A stretch of DNA of 64,000 bases from Methylosarcina fibrata AML-C10 (GCF_000372865.1 NZ_KB889965.1:1810990-1874989); one strand, 5' to 3'. Counted from the first letter of the stretch, positions 35,251 to 45,634 are shown. Made by a program: numbers and translations. Notes: generated from the sequence alone by a model not told the origin.

Positions 35251-35267
35251 TTTTATACCGTATAAAA
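35251..35267. promoter_or_regulatory. 17-base perfect palindrome at the start of the zntA-like gene
   Basis: TTTTATAC-C-GTATAAAA occupies 35251-35267, four bases upstream of the ATG on the minus strand and just after the czcA stop. The single-base centre makes a hairpin unlikely, so it looks like an operator or a promoter overlapping an operator; GTATAAAA on the minus strand could be a -10. Confidence 0.5.
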
Positions 35268-35282
35268 TTAATTGGCACTTCA

Positions 35283-38200
35283 CTAGACGGTGTTGCCGCT
35301 TTCCTGTTCGTCTTTGCGGTGTGCAAACCAGTACAGAATCGGCAACACCAGCAACGTCAGCATTGTTGATGACAGGATACCGCCAATCACCACCGTTGCC
35401 AAAGGACGCTGTACTTCGGCGCCGGTCCCCGTGGCGATCGCCATCGGCACGAAACCGAATGACGCGACTAATGCGGTCATCAGCACCGGCCGAAGACGCG
35501 TGAGCGCTCCTTCATGAATCGCTTTATCCAGCGGCATGCCTTCTTCGCGTAGGCTGCGGACGAAGGCAATCATCACCAGACCATTAAGCACCGCCACACC
35601 CGAAAGCGCGATGAACCCGACCGCCGCCGAGATCGACAACGGTATGCCGCGCAGCCATAGCGCGACCAAACCGCCTGTCAGCGCAAAAGGAATGCCGCTA
35701 AAGACCAGCAAACCGTCCTTGACGTTGCCAAACATCATGAACAGTAGTGTAAAAACCAGCATTAACGCCACCGGCACCACGATCTGTAAGCGCTGCGCGG
35801 CCGATTGCAATTGTTCGAACTGTCCGCCCCAGGTGGTCCAGTATCCCGCCGGAATCTTGACTTGCTGCTGAAGCCGCTGCCCGGCCTCGGCAACAAATGA
35901 ACCGATGTCGCGGTCGCGCACATTGGCGCTTACCACGATCCGGCGTTTGCCGTTCTCCCGGCTGACTTGGTTGGGTCCTGGGGCTAGATCAAGGCTGGCG
36001 ATTTCGGCAAGCGGAATATAGGTAGCTCGGCCGTCGCCGCCTTGTGCTCGCGGCAATGGAATCGGAAGACGCTTGAGCGCTTCCAAGTCGCTGCGTAGGT
36101 TTTCCGGTAGGCGAACGATAATATCGAAACGCCGATCCCCTTCAAACAATGTACCTGCTTCTGTCCCGCCAATCGCGGTGGCCACCGCATCCTGCACGTC
36201 GCCGACGTTCAAGCCGTAACGCGAAGTTTTGTCCCGGTCAATATTGACCGTCAGCATCGGCAAACCCGTCGTTTGTTCCACTTTAACCTCGGATGCGCCG
36301 TGAATAGCTTCCATGACCGCCGAGATTTTAGCGGCCGTGGCATTCAGTACAGCCAGATCATCGCCGAATACCTTGACCGCAACGTCGCTGCGGACGCCTG
36401 AAATCAGTTCATTGAAGCGCAGCTGGATAGGCTGGGAGAATTCGAAAATGTTGCCGGGGAGTTTGCCGGCTGCCGCCTGTATCGCAGCCAGCAGTTCGTC
36501 CCGCGATTTCTCCGGATCGGGCCACTGCTCGCGTGGCTTGAGCATGATGTAACCATCCGAAATATTGGGCGGCATCGGGTCCGCGGCGATCTCGGCGGTG
36601 CCTGTCCGCGCAAACACCCGGTCGATTTCCGGGAATTGCTGTTTCAGAGAATGTTCAATTTGTTGCTGCATGGCGACCGATTGCGACAAACTGGTACCGG
36701 GGATCCGCAGCGCCTGAATAGCGAAGTCTCCTTCGTTCAAACTAGGCACAAATTCACTGCCCATACGCGTCGCCAAGAGACCTGACAGGATTACTGTGAC
36801 GACAGCGAACGTCAACACCACAGGTTTGTTAATCATGACCTGATCCAGCGCTACCGCATAAAGACGCTTAGCCGTCTGCATCAGAACATTTTCTTTCTCG
36901 GCCACTTTGTCGCCGATAAACAGCGCTACGGCCGCCGGAATAAACGTGACTGACAGAATCATGGCACCCACTAAGGCAATCACGACCGTGAAAGCCATTG
37001 GATGAAACATTTTTCCTTCCACGCCGGTCAGGGCGAAGATCGGCAAATACACGACCATGATGATGACCTGACCGAACAGCAGCGCTCGCCGCGCTTCTTT
37101 GGAGGCGGTAAACACCTCATCAAAGCGCTCGTCGCGGGTCAGAGCACGACCTTGCTGCTCCTGGGCATGGGCAAGCCGCCGCACGCAGTTTTCGACGATC
37201 ACGACGGCACCATCAATGATCACGCCAAAATCGAGCGCCCCCAGGCTCATCAGGTTCGCGCTAACCTGGTAAGTCACCATGCCGGTGAAGGTGAACAACA
37301 TCGACAATGGAATCACCAACGCCGTGATGAGGGCCGCGCGGATGTTGCCAAGGAACAGGAACAGAATCACGATCACCAGCATCGCGCCCTCAGCTAAGTT
37401 CTTCTTGACGGTGTTGATTGCTTTATCGACCAGCACCGTCCGGTCGTAGACGGTGATTGCCTGCACGCCTTCAGGCAAGGTGCGGTTGATCTCCTCCATT
37501 TTTTTGTTGACCGCCCGCGAAACGCTACGGCTGTTCTGGCCGATGAGCATGAAAACCGTGCCCAGCACGACCTCGCGGCCGTTTTCGGTGGCGGCGCCGG
37601 TGCGCAGTTCGCGGCCGATCTTGACCTCGCCGACATCGCGAATGTGGATCGGCACGCCCTGCACATTGCCGAGAATGATGTTGCGGATATCCTCTATCGA
37701 GTGTACCTGGCCCGGCGCACGGATCAAATACTGTTCGCCGCGCTTTTCGATGTAGCCGGCTCCGACATTGTTATTGTTGCGATCCAGCGCGGTGACGATG
37801 TCCTGTAAAGTCAGGCCGTAGGAGGCGAGTTTTTCCGGAATCGGTGCGACCTGATATTGTTTGGCAAAACCGCCGATGGAATTGATCTCGGTTACACCCG
37901 GCACATTGCGCAGTTGGGGTTTGATGATCCAGTCCTGAATCTCGCGCAGGTCGGTTGCTGTGTAAGGCGAACCGTCAGGCTTCTTGGCACCGTCTTTGGC
38001 TTCGACAGTCCATAGGTAGATTTCCCCCAGGCCGGTCGAGATCGGCCCCATCGCCGGCGTGATTCCGACAGGCAGTTTATCCTTGGCTTCCTGGATGCGT
38101 TGATTGACCAATTGCCGTGCAAAGTAAATATCGGTGCCGTCCTGGAAGATCACTGTCACTTGCGACAAACCGTAGCGCGACAGTGACCGGGTTTGCTCCA

Positions 38201-38435
38201 GATGGGGCAGGCCCGACATGACGGTTTCGATCGGATAGGTAATGCGCTGTTCGGTCTCCAGCGGCGAATAGCCGGGCGCTGAGGTATTGATTTGCACCTG
38301 GACGTTGGTGATGTCCGGGACGGCATCGATCGGCAGGATTTTGTAATTGAAAATGCCGAGCGTCGCCATAGCGAGCACGGCCAGGATAACCAGCCATCGG
38401 TGCTCGATGGCTAAACGGATAAGTCGTTCAAACAT
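35283..38435 (-). CDS. czcA: CzcA-type heavy-metal RND efflux pump
   Basis: 1050 residues, full length for HME-RND pumps. TM4 carries the CzcA signature DFGVIIDGAVVIVEN, characteristic of Co/Zn/Cd pumps and distinct from the first RND pump in the window. Twelve membrane segments with two periplasmic loops are recognisable. The protein exports divalent cations using the proton gradient, with czcB and czcC upstream on the same strand. The usual czcCBA order is interrupted by a ynfA-like gene between czcB and czcA. Confidence 0.9.
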   Translation of the reverse strand: MFERLIRLAIEHRWLVILAVLAMATLGIFNYKILPIDAVPDITNVQVQINTSAPGYSPLETEQRITYPIETVMSGLPHLEQTRSLSRYGLSQVTVIFQDGTDIYFARQLVNQRIQEAKDKLPVGITPAMGPISTGLGEIYLWTVEAKDGAKKPDGSPYTATDLREIQDWIIKPQLRNVPGVTEINSIGGFAKQYQVAPIPEKLASYGLTLQDIVTALDRNNNNVGAGYIEKRGEQYLIRAPGQVHSIEDIRNIILGNVQGVPIHIRDVGEVKIGRELRTGAATENGREVVLGTVFMLIGQNSRSVSRAVNKKMEEINRTLPEGVQAITVYDRTVLVDKAINTVKKNLAEGAMLVIVILFLFLGNIRAALITALVIPLSMLFTFTGMVTYQVSANLMSLGALDFGVIIDGAVVIVENCVRRLAHAQEQQGRALTRDERFDEVFTASKEARRALLFGQVIIMVVYLPIFALTGVEGKMFHPMAFTVVIALVGAMILSVTFIPAAVALFIGDKVAEKENVLMQTAKRLYAVALDQVMINKPVVLTFAVVTVILSGLLATRMGSEFVPSLNEGDFAIQALRIPGTSLSQSVAMQQQIEHSLKQQFPEIDRVFARTGTAEIAADPMPPNISDGYIMLKPREQWPDPEKSRDELLAAIQAAAGKLPGNIFEFSQPIQLRFNELISGVRSDVAVKVFGDDLAVLNATAAKISAVMEAIHGASEVKVEQTTGLPMLTVNIDRDKTSRYGLNVGDVQDAVATAIGGTEAGTLFEGDRRFDIIVRLPENLRSDLEALKRLPIPLPRAQGGDGRATYIPLAEIASLDLAPGPNQVSRENGKRRIVVSANVRDRDIGSFVAEAGQRLQQQVKIPAGYWTTWGGQFEQLQSAAQRLQIVVPVALMLVFTLLFMMFGNVKDGLLVFSGIPFALTGGLVALWLRGIPLSISAAVGFIALSGVAVLNGLVMIAFVRSLREEGMPLDKAIHEGALTRLRPVLMTALVASFGFVPMAIATGTGAEVQRPLATVVIGGILSSTMLTLLVLPILYWFAHRKDEQESGNTV

Positions 38436-38489
38436 GATGGGCGGCCTCCTGCACTGTAGTTTTCCTTACGAAATCAATAAAATCATGGT

Positions 38490-38825
38490 CTAAACTTCGC
38501 TGCGCCAGCCCAGCACAATGATCGCCATTCCGAACAAAGCGATTCCCGCCCCCATCCAATCCCATATGGACAACCTTTCTCCATCCACTACTCTTAGCCA
38601 AACCAGAGCGGTAGCCACATAAATACCGCCATAAGCAGCGTAAATACGGCCACTGGCGGCCGGATGTAATGTGAGCAGCCATACGAAAAGCGACAGGCTG
38701 AGCACTGCCGGTAGCAGCAACCATGGGGAGCCACTCTTGCGGAGCCACAGATAGGGCAGAAAACAGCCGATGATTTCGGCAAGGGCGGTAACGAGGAAAA
38801 GAGCGGTGGTTTTCAGTATCAACAT
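38490..38825 (-). CDS. YnfA/UPF0060 family small membrane protein
   Basis: 111 residues, the usual YnfA size. ATG 38825 is preceded by GGAGAG; upstream in-frame ATGs at 38864 and 38837 lack this spacing. Four membrane segments are evident, with the family's typical sequence around [22 protein letters not shown] and the Gly-rich [15 protein letters not shown]. YnfA proteins belong to the small multidrug resistance-like group. Its insertion between czcB and czcA suggests that it is part of the metal operon, and similar placing occurs in czc islands; its substrate here is not known. Confidence 0.85.
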   Translation of the reverse strand: MLILKTTALFLVTALAEIIGCFLPYLWLRKSGSPWLLLPAVLSLSLFVWLLTLHPAASGRIYAAYGGIYVATALVWLRVVDGERLSIWDWMGAGIALFGMAIIVLGWRSEV

Positions 38826-38911
38826 AATTCTCTCCATTACGTATGAATAATTGCCCTGCATCAACTATCCGGAGTAGTGGCAGGTCTAAGCGAGTAGAAC
38901 TGGCTATTACA

Positions 38912-40396
38912 TTAATGCTCATGTGAGGCTCCTTCTTTACCCTGTTCAGATTTGAGCACGAAGCTGCCATTAACGGCGTATTCGGTACCGGGTTTGAGTC
39001 CGGTCACGATCTCGGTGGCTTTGCCATCGGATAATCCGGTCGTGACCGGTTGGGCGATAAAGCCCCCCGGCACGCGAATAAAAATCGTCGGTTTATCGTT
39101 GACGGTCTGGATGGCATCGGACGGCACGGCGACCGGCACTTCGGTCTCTTTCGCAACAATCTCGACAGTGATAAATAACCCCGGTCGCCATGCCATCTGC
39201 GGATTCTCCAGTGTCACGCGAGCCTTGGCGGTGCGGGTTTGTTCGCCCATCAGTGCGCCGACATAGGACACGGTGCCGGATGCCGTGGAGTCGAGTGCCG
39301 TGGCCTTGATCGTGACCTTGTCGCCAACCCGAACCACATTGAGATCCTTCGCCGATACGATGATCTCGGCCCACACCGACGACAAATCGGAAATGGTGAA
39401 GATGCTCGCATCTTCTTTGACCGCTTCACCCAGGGCAATATGCTTTTCGACTATCATGCCGTCGAACGGCGCACGAATCTCGTATCGGTTGAGCGAACCG
39501 GAGTTGACCGATACATTTGGACTTGCGCCAAGCGCCATCAACTTCTGTTGAGCATTATGTACGGCGATTTCCGCCTCGTTCATTACTTGTCGGGCTTGCA
39601 GGTAGTCCTGCTCCGCCGAGATCTTTGCCCCCCACAAGTGCTTTTCCCGCGCAAAGGTGGCACGAGCCAGTTCCAGACGTTTTTGTGCGGAGAGCAACTC
39701 GCTACGTTGTTCCGCCAGTCCGGTACTTGCAATCACTACCAGCACTTGACCTTTCTTAACCGGGTCTCCGAGGTTGGCGGATATAACCTCGACCACACCG
39801 GCTAGACGAGGGACGACGTGAGACGTTTTATCTTCATTGAAGCGAATTTCACCCGGCAGGGTCACTACGTTTTTGATGTGCGCGCCACCTGCTGTCTGGG
39901 TCTTTACACCTGCTTCCTTGACCTGCTGATCGGTCAGATTGATTTTCCCCTCTTCTTTAACCCAGGAAAATTGCAGCGACTGGCTATCATGCTGCGCAAT
40001 CACGGTTGCCTCGAATACGTGCGGCTCCTCGATTGGCTGGGCGCTCTGCAAAAAATCCTTTTCCGACACAAAGCCGATGTTCTGCTTCTCGCCATCCGGC
40101 CGCGTCACTATCACCGACACCTGGGCGGCATTCGGCGGCAGAGGCTTATCCTGATTAAACAGATAAATGCGGAAGCGCGGTTCGCCTTCGTCTTCCGCGA
40201 GCAGGATTTCCAGTTCGAAGTCGCCTTTGACGAAAAGCTTGCCGCCGTGCGGACCTCCGTTATCATCAGTTTTTGCTTCATGCGACTCGCTTTCTTCCTC
40301 TGTATGGGTAGGCGGCTCTAGGCGCAGGATCAATACGGCAAGCACGATGCCGACCGCGATCAATCCGGAAATAATCAAACTCTGTTTCGTTTTCAT
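38912..40396 (-). CDS. czcB: CzcB-type periplasmic adaptor
   Basis: 494 residues with an N-terminal anchor (SLIISGLIAVGIVLAVLI). A His/Glu-rich region follows (THTEEESESHEAK, GPHGGK), typical of CzcB, and a short HEH end. The membrane fusion protein core has barrel-sandwich and hairpin domains (VPRLAGVVEVISANLGDPVKKG and EIRAPFDGMIVEKHIALGEAV). The adaptor links CzcA to CzcC and may bind Zn/Co/Cd via its histidines. Its ATG overlaps the czcC stop (ATGA at 40393-40396). Confidence 0.88.
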   Translation of the reverse strand: MKTKQSLIISGLIAVGIVLAVLILRLEPPTHTEEESESHEAKTDDNGGPHGGKLFVKGDFELEILLAEDEGEPRFRIYLFNQDKPLPPNAAQVSVIVTRPDGEKQNIGFVSEKDFLQSAQPIEEPHVFEATVIAQHDSQSLQFSWVKEEGKINLTDQQVKEAGVKTQTAGGAHIKNVVTLPGEIRFNEDKTSHVVPRLAGVVEVISANLGDPVKKGQVLVVIASTGLAEQRSELLSAQKRLELARATFAREKHLWGAKISAEQDYLQARQVMNEAEIAVHNAQQKLMALGASPNVSVNSGSLNRYEIRAPFDGMIVEKHIALGEAVKEDASIFTISDLSSVWAEIIVSAKDLNVVRVGDKVTIKATALDSTASGTVSYVGALMGEQTRTAKARVTLENPQMAWRPGLFITVEIVAKETEVPVAVPSDAIQTVNDKPTIFIRVPGGFIAQPVTTGLSDGKATEIVTGLKPGTEYAVNGSFVLKSEQGKEGASHEH

Positions 40397-41757
40397 TGCG
40401 ATGCCTCCTGTTTAAGACTGGCCAAGGCACCGTCGTCCAGACCGCCGCCGATCAATCGCTCCACCTCGGCCACCGCCTTGTGATAATCCGCCTGCGCCTG
40501 CAGGTACTGGGTTTTGGCTCCGAACAGGGTGCGCTGCGCATCGAGCACGTCCAGAAAGCCGAACTTGCCTAAACGATAGCCTTCGCGGGCGGCAGCGTAG
40601 GCGCTTTGCGCGCCGGGCAAAACTTCCTGCCGCAGCGCCGAGACCTCGGCATGTGCGGCGTTTAAGCGCTGATAGGCGGTGTTCAATGCGGTCGCAATCC
40701 TCACCTCTGCGCTGCGGCGGTCTTCCTCCGCTTTGGTCAGCCGATGCTCGGCTTCGAGGATGCCGCCCTGGTTGCGGTTGAATGCCGGCAGCGGTATCGA
40801 AAAACCGACTACGAGCGCATAATCGTTAGGCATCAGGTACTTGCTCGCCCCTAGCGTTGCCGTCACATCGGGAATGACCTTGGATTTTTCCACCGTAATC
40901 AGCGCCTGCCGCTGCGTGATTTCCGTAGCCCAGCGGGCCAAATCCGGATTGTTGGCGAGCCGCTGCAGCAGCGACTCTAAAGATGGCGGGGGACGAATGG
41001 CGTTCAGATCGCCGGCGACCGCCTCGAAGCGGGGAGCGGCGCTGCCCCAGCTCGCGGCGAGACGCTTGCGGGCCGCTTCCAATTCTCTTTGGGCGCGCAT
41101 CAGTTCAATCTGCACCGAAGCGCGGGCCGTTTTGGCCTTGGTCTCTTCGACGGGCGAGACCTTGCCGGCCTGGACCCGCGCGGACGTCATCACCAGCATC
41201 TGATTCGCCAGTTCCTGAATTTGCTGTGTCAGCGACAGACGTTGTTGCGCCGCCAGCACCTCAATGAAGGCCTGGGAGACCTGGGTTAGGACATCAATGC
41301 GCTTGGATTCGTAATCCCAATCGGCCAATTCTTTGGTCAGGGCGGCGGCCTCCGTTCGAGCCGCGCGCTTGCCGCCCAATTCGATCAACTGGCTGAGTTC
41401 CAAGGTCACCACATCGCCGTCGAAGCCTTGAATCGAGCGGTTGCCGAAGTTCGCCGCATTCGCGCCGAAAGTCGGATTCGGGAAAAAGCTCGCTTGCAAA
41501 GCGGCCGCTTCCCGTGCGCGGGTCTCCCAGGAAAAGGCGGCGAGTTCTGGGTTTTGGGTCAAGGCCAGGGCCAGCGCCTGCGGCAAAACCAAAGTTCCGG
41601 CCGGTTCGTCGGACGCGCTTGGATCGCGCTCCGCCTGATTCTGGTTTTCCAGATGGACGAGCGGCGTTTTCTGGTCTGTCGGATCGGCACCGGCTGGACC
41701 GGCTGCAATGATGATACTGAGGGCGATGCCGAACGGCAGCGCATAATTCGAGCACAT
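40393..41757 (-). CDS. czcC: CzcC-type outer-membrane factor (TolC family)
   Basis: 454 residues from ATG 41757, preceded by GGAGAG; a longer form from 41814 adds a non-signal N-terminus. Signal peptide cleavage is near AGA-DPT. The OEP repeats are visible: LPQALALALTQNPELAAFSW at the start of the first and VIPDVTATLGASKY at the second. It is the outer-membrane channel of the CzcCBA efflux complex. It overlaps czcB by four bases. Confidence 0.87.
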   Translation of the reverse strand: MCSNYALPFGIALSIIIAAGPAGADPTDQKTPLVHLENQNQAERDPSASDEPAGTLVLPQALALALTQNPELAAFSWETRAREAAALQASFFPNPTFGANAANFGNRSIQGFDGDVVTLELSQLIELGGKRAARTEAAALTKELADWDYESKRIDVLTQVSQAFIEVLAAQQRLSLTQQIQELANQMLVMTSARVQAGKVSPVEETKAKTARASVQIELMRAQRELEAARKRLAASWGSAAPRFEAVAGDLNAIRPPPSLESLLQRLANNPDLARWATEITQRQALITVEKSKVIPDVTATLGASKYLMPNDYALVVGFSIPLPAFNRNQGGILEAEHRLTKAEEDRRSAEVRIATALNTAYQRLNAAHAEVSALRQEVLPGAQSAYAAAREGYRLGKFGFLDVLDAQRTLFGAKTQYLQAQADYHKAVAEVERLIGGGLDDGALASLKQEASQ

Positions 41758-41856
41758 GGATAGTCTCTCCGTAGCGTGGATTGGAACGAACGCCGAGCGG
41801 ACAAGCAGGCGCAAACCTGCGCCATCGGCCGGCGGGTTACGGCTATGAAGAGCGGG

Positions 41857-42312
41857 CTAAATCAGAAGAACGGTACTGCGTAGGCTAAGCAGCCGGGAAT
41901 CCGTGAAAAGAGGATCGGAAAAAAAATGTCGCTGTGGAATTACCCTGGCGTAGGGTATGAGGAAAAAAACAAGGAAAAATAGGGGCAACAGCCCAAGATC
42001 GAGCGATATTTTAGATAAAACTGATAAGGGAACATGGGCGCCATGGTCATCGCCGGCTAGGGGGATATCGGTGCAAGGCGACGTGCAGGGTGAATCGCCG
42101 TCCGTGATATAGGCGTTAGCCCCGTCCTTGTGCTGAGTAGCTTTATCCGCATTGGCGCCATGATCTTGACTGATGCGCTCTACGGCGACATGACCGTCAG
42201 CACCAAAACACAGCACAAAGGCCGACTCCTCATGACTAAGGCCGAAATGACCAAGTACCGTAAGGATTAGCACAAAAGAAAGCCAAGTTTTGGAACGTCG
42301 TAAAGTATCCAT
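41857..42312 (-). CDS. Small secreted/membrane protein preceding czcC (czcI-like position)
   Basis: 151 residues with an N-terminal hydrophobic segment (about 10-28) and a second near 105-120 (LGLLPLFFLVFFLIPYA). The part between is rich in H, D and C (SQDHGANADKATQHKDG, SPCTSPCTD). A protein of this type (CzcI-like) often precedes czcC; similarity is by position and layout only. There is no Shine-Dalgarno, and a TATAAT box ends eight bases before the ATG, suggesting leaderless translation. Confidence 0.65.
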   Translation of the reverse strand: MDTLRRSKTWLSFVLILTVLGHFGLSHEESAFVLCFGADGHVAVERISQDHGANADKATQHKDGANAYITDGDSPCTSPCTDIPLAGDDHGAHVPLSVLSKISLDLGLLPLFFLVFFLIPYARVIPQRHFFSDPLFTDSRLLSLRSTVLLI

Positions 42313-42320
42313 AATTAGTC

Positions 42321-42329
42321 ATTATACCA
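42321..42329 (-). promoter_or_regulatory. Extended -10 promoter of the czc operon
   Basis: On the minus strand TGGTATAAT is an extended -10 (TATAAT at 42326-42321). The -35 is weak (GCTTGT about 16 bases upstream). Eight bases separate it from the ATG at 42312, so transcription should start at or next to the start codon. Confidence 0.6.
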
Positions 42330-42494
42330 TAAAGTCAAAAACACAAGCTTTCTGGCATATATGGAGGTATTTGCGCCCCGACTAGATGGGCATGAGCATG
42401 TGAACGGAGGCTTTTCCAAACTATGAATGTCTGCAATCTATAAATGTGCAGCCTTATAGAAATATAAAGCGAATGTCGCCATAGGGCCCAGACC

Positions 42495-42653
42495 GTGTCA
42501 AAACTCATCACTAAACTTGCCTGACATGTAAAATGCTCTACCGATCAGCCTAAGAGGAGCAACAGATCAATGATTGGCTCCACTAAGGCTAATATTTTGT
42601 CCGTAATCAGGCATTACCAAACCACAGGCTTTTGGATTTTTGCGTTTTGACAC
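42495..42653. mobile_element. Possible insertion-sequence remnant or MITE
   Basis: GTGTCAAAAC (42495-42504) is repeated inverted as GTTTTGACAC (42644-42653), with GACC- or GAGGCT-type flanks on the outside. Terminal repeats of the GGCTGTGTCAAAA type are common in insertion sequences. The 139 bases between have no coding frame. The rest of 42330-42840 has no gene that I can support. Confidence 0.4.
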
Positions 42654-42840
42654 AGCCTCGGTCGAAAGCGCCAATTCGTCTTACCTAAAAACCGACATTC
42701 ACTACTGGCGTAATTGTATCGGAATCAATGGCCTGGGTTTGAATCGGAACTGTTGGCGGTTTTCAATCGGAAGGAGCGGCTGGTTTGTGATGGAATATGA
42801 ATAGGCACTCTTCTCCCCCTTTGCCCTGTCAATCTCTCAT

Positions 42841-45087
42841 TTATAGTGTGATACGCCTTAGCCGCAACGCATTGCTGATGACCGAAACCGAACTCAGACT
42901 CATTGCTGCCGCCGCAATCATCGGCGACAAGAGAATACCGAAAAACGGATAGAGCACGCCGGCGGCAATAGGCACGCCAAGGGCATTATAGATAAACGCG
43001 AAGAACAGATTTTGGCGGATATTACGCAAAGTCGCTCGACTTAAATGGCGGGCTTTGACCAGCCCCATCAGATCACCTTTCACGAGCGTAATACCGGCAC
43101 TTTCCATCGCGACGTCCGTGCCCGTACCCATCGCGATCCCGATATGGGCCGCCGCCAACGCCGGCGCATCGTTGATGCCGTCGCCAGCCATCGCGACGGT
43201 GCGGCCTTCGCTCTGTAGTTTTTTGATCACTTCAGTTTTTTGCTCCGGCAACACTTCCGCCTGCACTTGATCGATTCCCAGGCTTTTGGCCACAAACGCG
43301 GCTGTTGTGCGGTTGTCTCCGGTCAGCATCACCACCCGAATGCCTTCTTGATGCAAGTCCGCCAATGCTTTGAAGGTTGTGGGCTTGATCGGATCGGCTA
43401 CGCTGAGAAGTCCAGCCGCTTTACCGTCGATCCCGATCATCATCACCGTGTGTCCTTGTTTGCTCAGTGCCTCTATCGAGTTAGCCAGCAAGTCTGTCGT
43501 GATGCCAGACTCCTTCATCAGCTGCGCATTCCCCAAAGCAACCTTCCTGCCGTTTATCATCCCTATGACCCCTCTGCCGGTCAGCGATTGAAACTCGGTG
43601 ACCGGCAATGGCTTTATCCCCTGCGCTTCTGCGCCTTTGCTGATTGCCGCCGCAAGCGGATGTTCACTGGCACGTTCCAGACTGGCCGCATAGTCCAAGA
43701 CCTCTTCCTTACTGAAGCCATTGACCGCCTCGACCATGATCAGTCGCGGTTTGCCTTCGGTCAGCGTGCCGGTTTTATCAACGACCAAGGTATCCACTTT
43801 TTCCATCACTTCCAGCGCTTCGGCATTTTTAATCAGGACGCCCGCCGTCGCCCCGCGCCCAGTACCGACCATGATCGACATCGGGGTAGCCAATCCCAGG
43901 GCGCAGGGACAAGCAATGATCAACACCGCTACTGCGTTCACGACGGCATGCGCTAATCGGGGCTCAGGACCCCAACCCCACCAAACTACAAGTGTAATGA
44001 CGGCCGTCAGTACCACCGCGGGAACAAAGTAGCCGGAAACCGTATCGGCCAATTTTTGAATCGGCGCCCGGCTGCGTTGCGCTTCACTGACCATATGCAC
44101 AATTTGAGAAAGCAGGGTTTCGCTGCCGACCCGTTCGGCACGCATCAACAAACTTCCTGTCCCGTTAATCGTCGCACCGATCAGCGGCATATCCGCCACT
44201 TTTTCGACCGGAATCGGCTCTCCTGTCACCATCGACTCATCGACCGAACTGGTGCCCTCGATCACGACACCGTCCACTGGCACTTTTTCGCCTGGTCGCA
44301 CCCGCAGAATATCGCCGGGTTTCACCTGCTCTAGGGGAATATCCGTCTCACTGCCGTCGGCATGGTGAAGCCGCGCGGTCTTAGGCGCCAATCCCAGCAA
44401 GAGTTTAATTGCCGCGCTGGTTCGGCTTCTTGCCCGCAATTCCAGCACTTGGCCGAGTAAAACCAGAGTCGTGATCACGGCCGCCGCTTCGAAGTACACG
44501 GCTACCAAGCCATGCTGATCTCGTAACGACGGCGGAAAAATCTGCGGCAGAAAGGTGGCCAGCGCGCTGTAAATCCAGGCTACGCCGATTCCCAACGCAA
44601 TCAAGGTAAACATATTCAGGCGGCGAGTCAGTACAGAAGTCAAGCCGCGTTGAAAAAAAGGCCAGCCGCCCCACAACACGACCGGCGTGGCCAAGGCGAA
44701 TTCCAGCCATTGGAGTTGGCGTAGAGATAACCAACCGGACACAGAGGCCGGCATCAGGTCATGCAGCATCGCGACCAAAAACACCGGCAAGGACAGGGTA
44801 AAACTGACCCAAAACCTTCGCCGCATATCGCTAAGTTCTTGGTTTTCCTCTTCCTCATCTGAAGCATTGCGAGATTCCAGGGCCATGCCGCACTTGGGGC
44901 AGAATCCGGGCGCCTGGCGGACCACTTCCGGATGCATCGGGCAGACATATTCCGTGCGCCCACCGGGAGCGGAAGCTATCGCTATCTCTAAGGCCATGCC
45001 GCATTTGGGGCAGTTGCCCGGCTGTGTCTGGCGAATCTCGGGGTGCATCGGGCAGGTGTAAGTATTTTCATGAGCGTAATTTGTCAT
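42841..45087 (-). CDS. Copper P1B-type ATPase with two N-terminal heavy-metal-binding motifs
   Basis: 748 residues from ATG 45087, with AGGG about eight bases upstream; an ATG two codons earlier is too close. The N-terminus holds two repeats of the short zinc-ribbon-like motif YxCPMHPEh...[12 protein letters not shown] (about 9-35 and 48-73) in place of the classical GMxCxxC domain. The P-type core has eight membrane segments, CPC ([12 protein letters not shown]), DKTGTLTEG, and [13 protein letters not shown]. The last TM has [16 protein letters not shown], typical of Cu(I)-exporting P1B-1 ATPases. It exports Cu(I) from the cytoplasm to the periplasm. Confidence 0.88.
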   Translation of the reverse strand: MTNYAHENTYTCPMHPEIRQTQPGNCPKCGMALEIAIASAPGGRTEYVCPMHPEVVRQAPGFCPKCGMALESRNASDEEEENQELSDMRRRFWVSFTLSLPVFLVAMLHDLMPASVSGWLSLRQLQWLEFALATPVVLWGGWPFFQRGLTSVLTRRLNMFTLIALGIGVAWIYSALATFLPQIFPPSLRDQHGLVAVYFEAAAVITTLVLLGQVLELRARSRTSAAIKLLLGLAPKTARLHHADGSETDIPLEQVKPGDILRVRPGEKVPVDGVVIEGTSSVDESMVTGEPIPVEKVADMPLIGATINGTGSLLMRAERVGSETLLSQIVHMVSEAQRSRAPIQKLADTVSGYFVPAVVLTAVITLVVWWGWGPEPRLAHAVVNAVAVLIIACPCALGLATPMSIMVGTGRGATAGVLIKNAEALEVMEKVDTLVVDKTGTLTEGKPRLIMVEAVNGFSKEEVLDYAASLERASEHPLAAAISKGAEAQGIKPLPVTEFQSLTGRGVIGMINGRKVALGNAQLMKESGITTDLLANSIEALSKQGHTVMMIGIDGKAAGLLSVADPIKPTTFKALADLHQEGIRVVMLTGDNRTTAAFVAKSLGIDQVQAEVLPEQKTEVIKKLQSEGRTVAMAGDGINDAPALAAAHIGIAMGTGTDVAMESAGITLVKGDLMGLVKARHLSRATLRNIRQNLFFAFIYNALGVPIAAGVLYPFFGILLSPMIAAAAMSLSSVSVISNALRLRRITL

Positions 45088-45163
45088 TGTCATACCCTAT
45101 AGTCGTAGACGGTAGGCAAAAGAGCCGCTTACTCTGTCTGGCTGAAACACCAGTATTTTCCGG

Positions 45164-45541
45164 TTAGCGATACCACACCGCAATCAATTTGTGACATTCA
45201 GCTCTCCATATACAGTCTTCTTCTTGACAGGTATTGCTTGTATCCGTTCGAAAGCAGGGTCGATGCTGACTCGCATTCTGGATGGAATGAATCAGTTCGA
45301 TTTTCAAATTGTTACATTCAGGGTTTTCAACCCCCACCAATCTTGCCAGTTGTTGTAGACCCAGGAGAGTCATAGCACCATCTTCTTCAACCATAGTCAG
45401 ATAAAGTGCAATTTGCATCTTTACATATTCTTTTTCGGCTGCCAGCCAATCCTCAAGCTCCCTGCCGGGTGCAAAATTTCTGGCTTCTGCTTTGTAATAA
45501 GCATTTTCCGAAATCCATTGGAGACGAATTATGTTTTCCAC
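45164..45541 (-). CDS. DUF2934-like protein
   Basis: 125 residues from a GTG start without a clear ribosome-binding site. The N-terminal segment ENAYYKAEARNFAPGRELEDW followed by AAE matches the DUF2934 pattern (AY..AEARG...G...DWL.AE). The C-terminal half contains several cysteines (CNN, CFR, TCQEEDC, EC). The function of DUF2934 is unknown. It lies between two P-type ATPase genes on the same strand. Confidence 0.65.
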   Translation of the reverse strand: MENIIRLQWISENAYYKAEARNFAPGRELEDWLAAEKEYVKMQIALYLTMVEEDGAMTLLGLQQLARLVGVENPECNNLKIELIHSIQNASQHRPCFRTDTSNTCQEEDCIWRAECHKLIAVWYR

Positions 45542-45634
45542 AATTTGATTTATGGTGCAATTTAGATGAAAAATTAAAGGATCGCCATTTCCAAAGCATA
45601 AGATAGTGTGTTTTCTTGAAACTTCAGTTCTATT

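Noticed and set aside
38428-38970. A 180-residue frame across ynfA and the czcB end
   Set aside because: It overlaps two well-supported genes on the same strand in a different frame.
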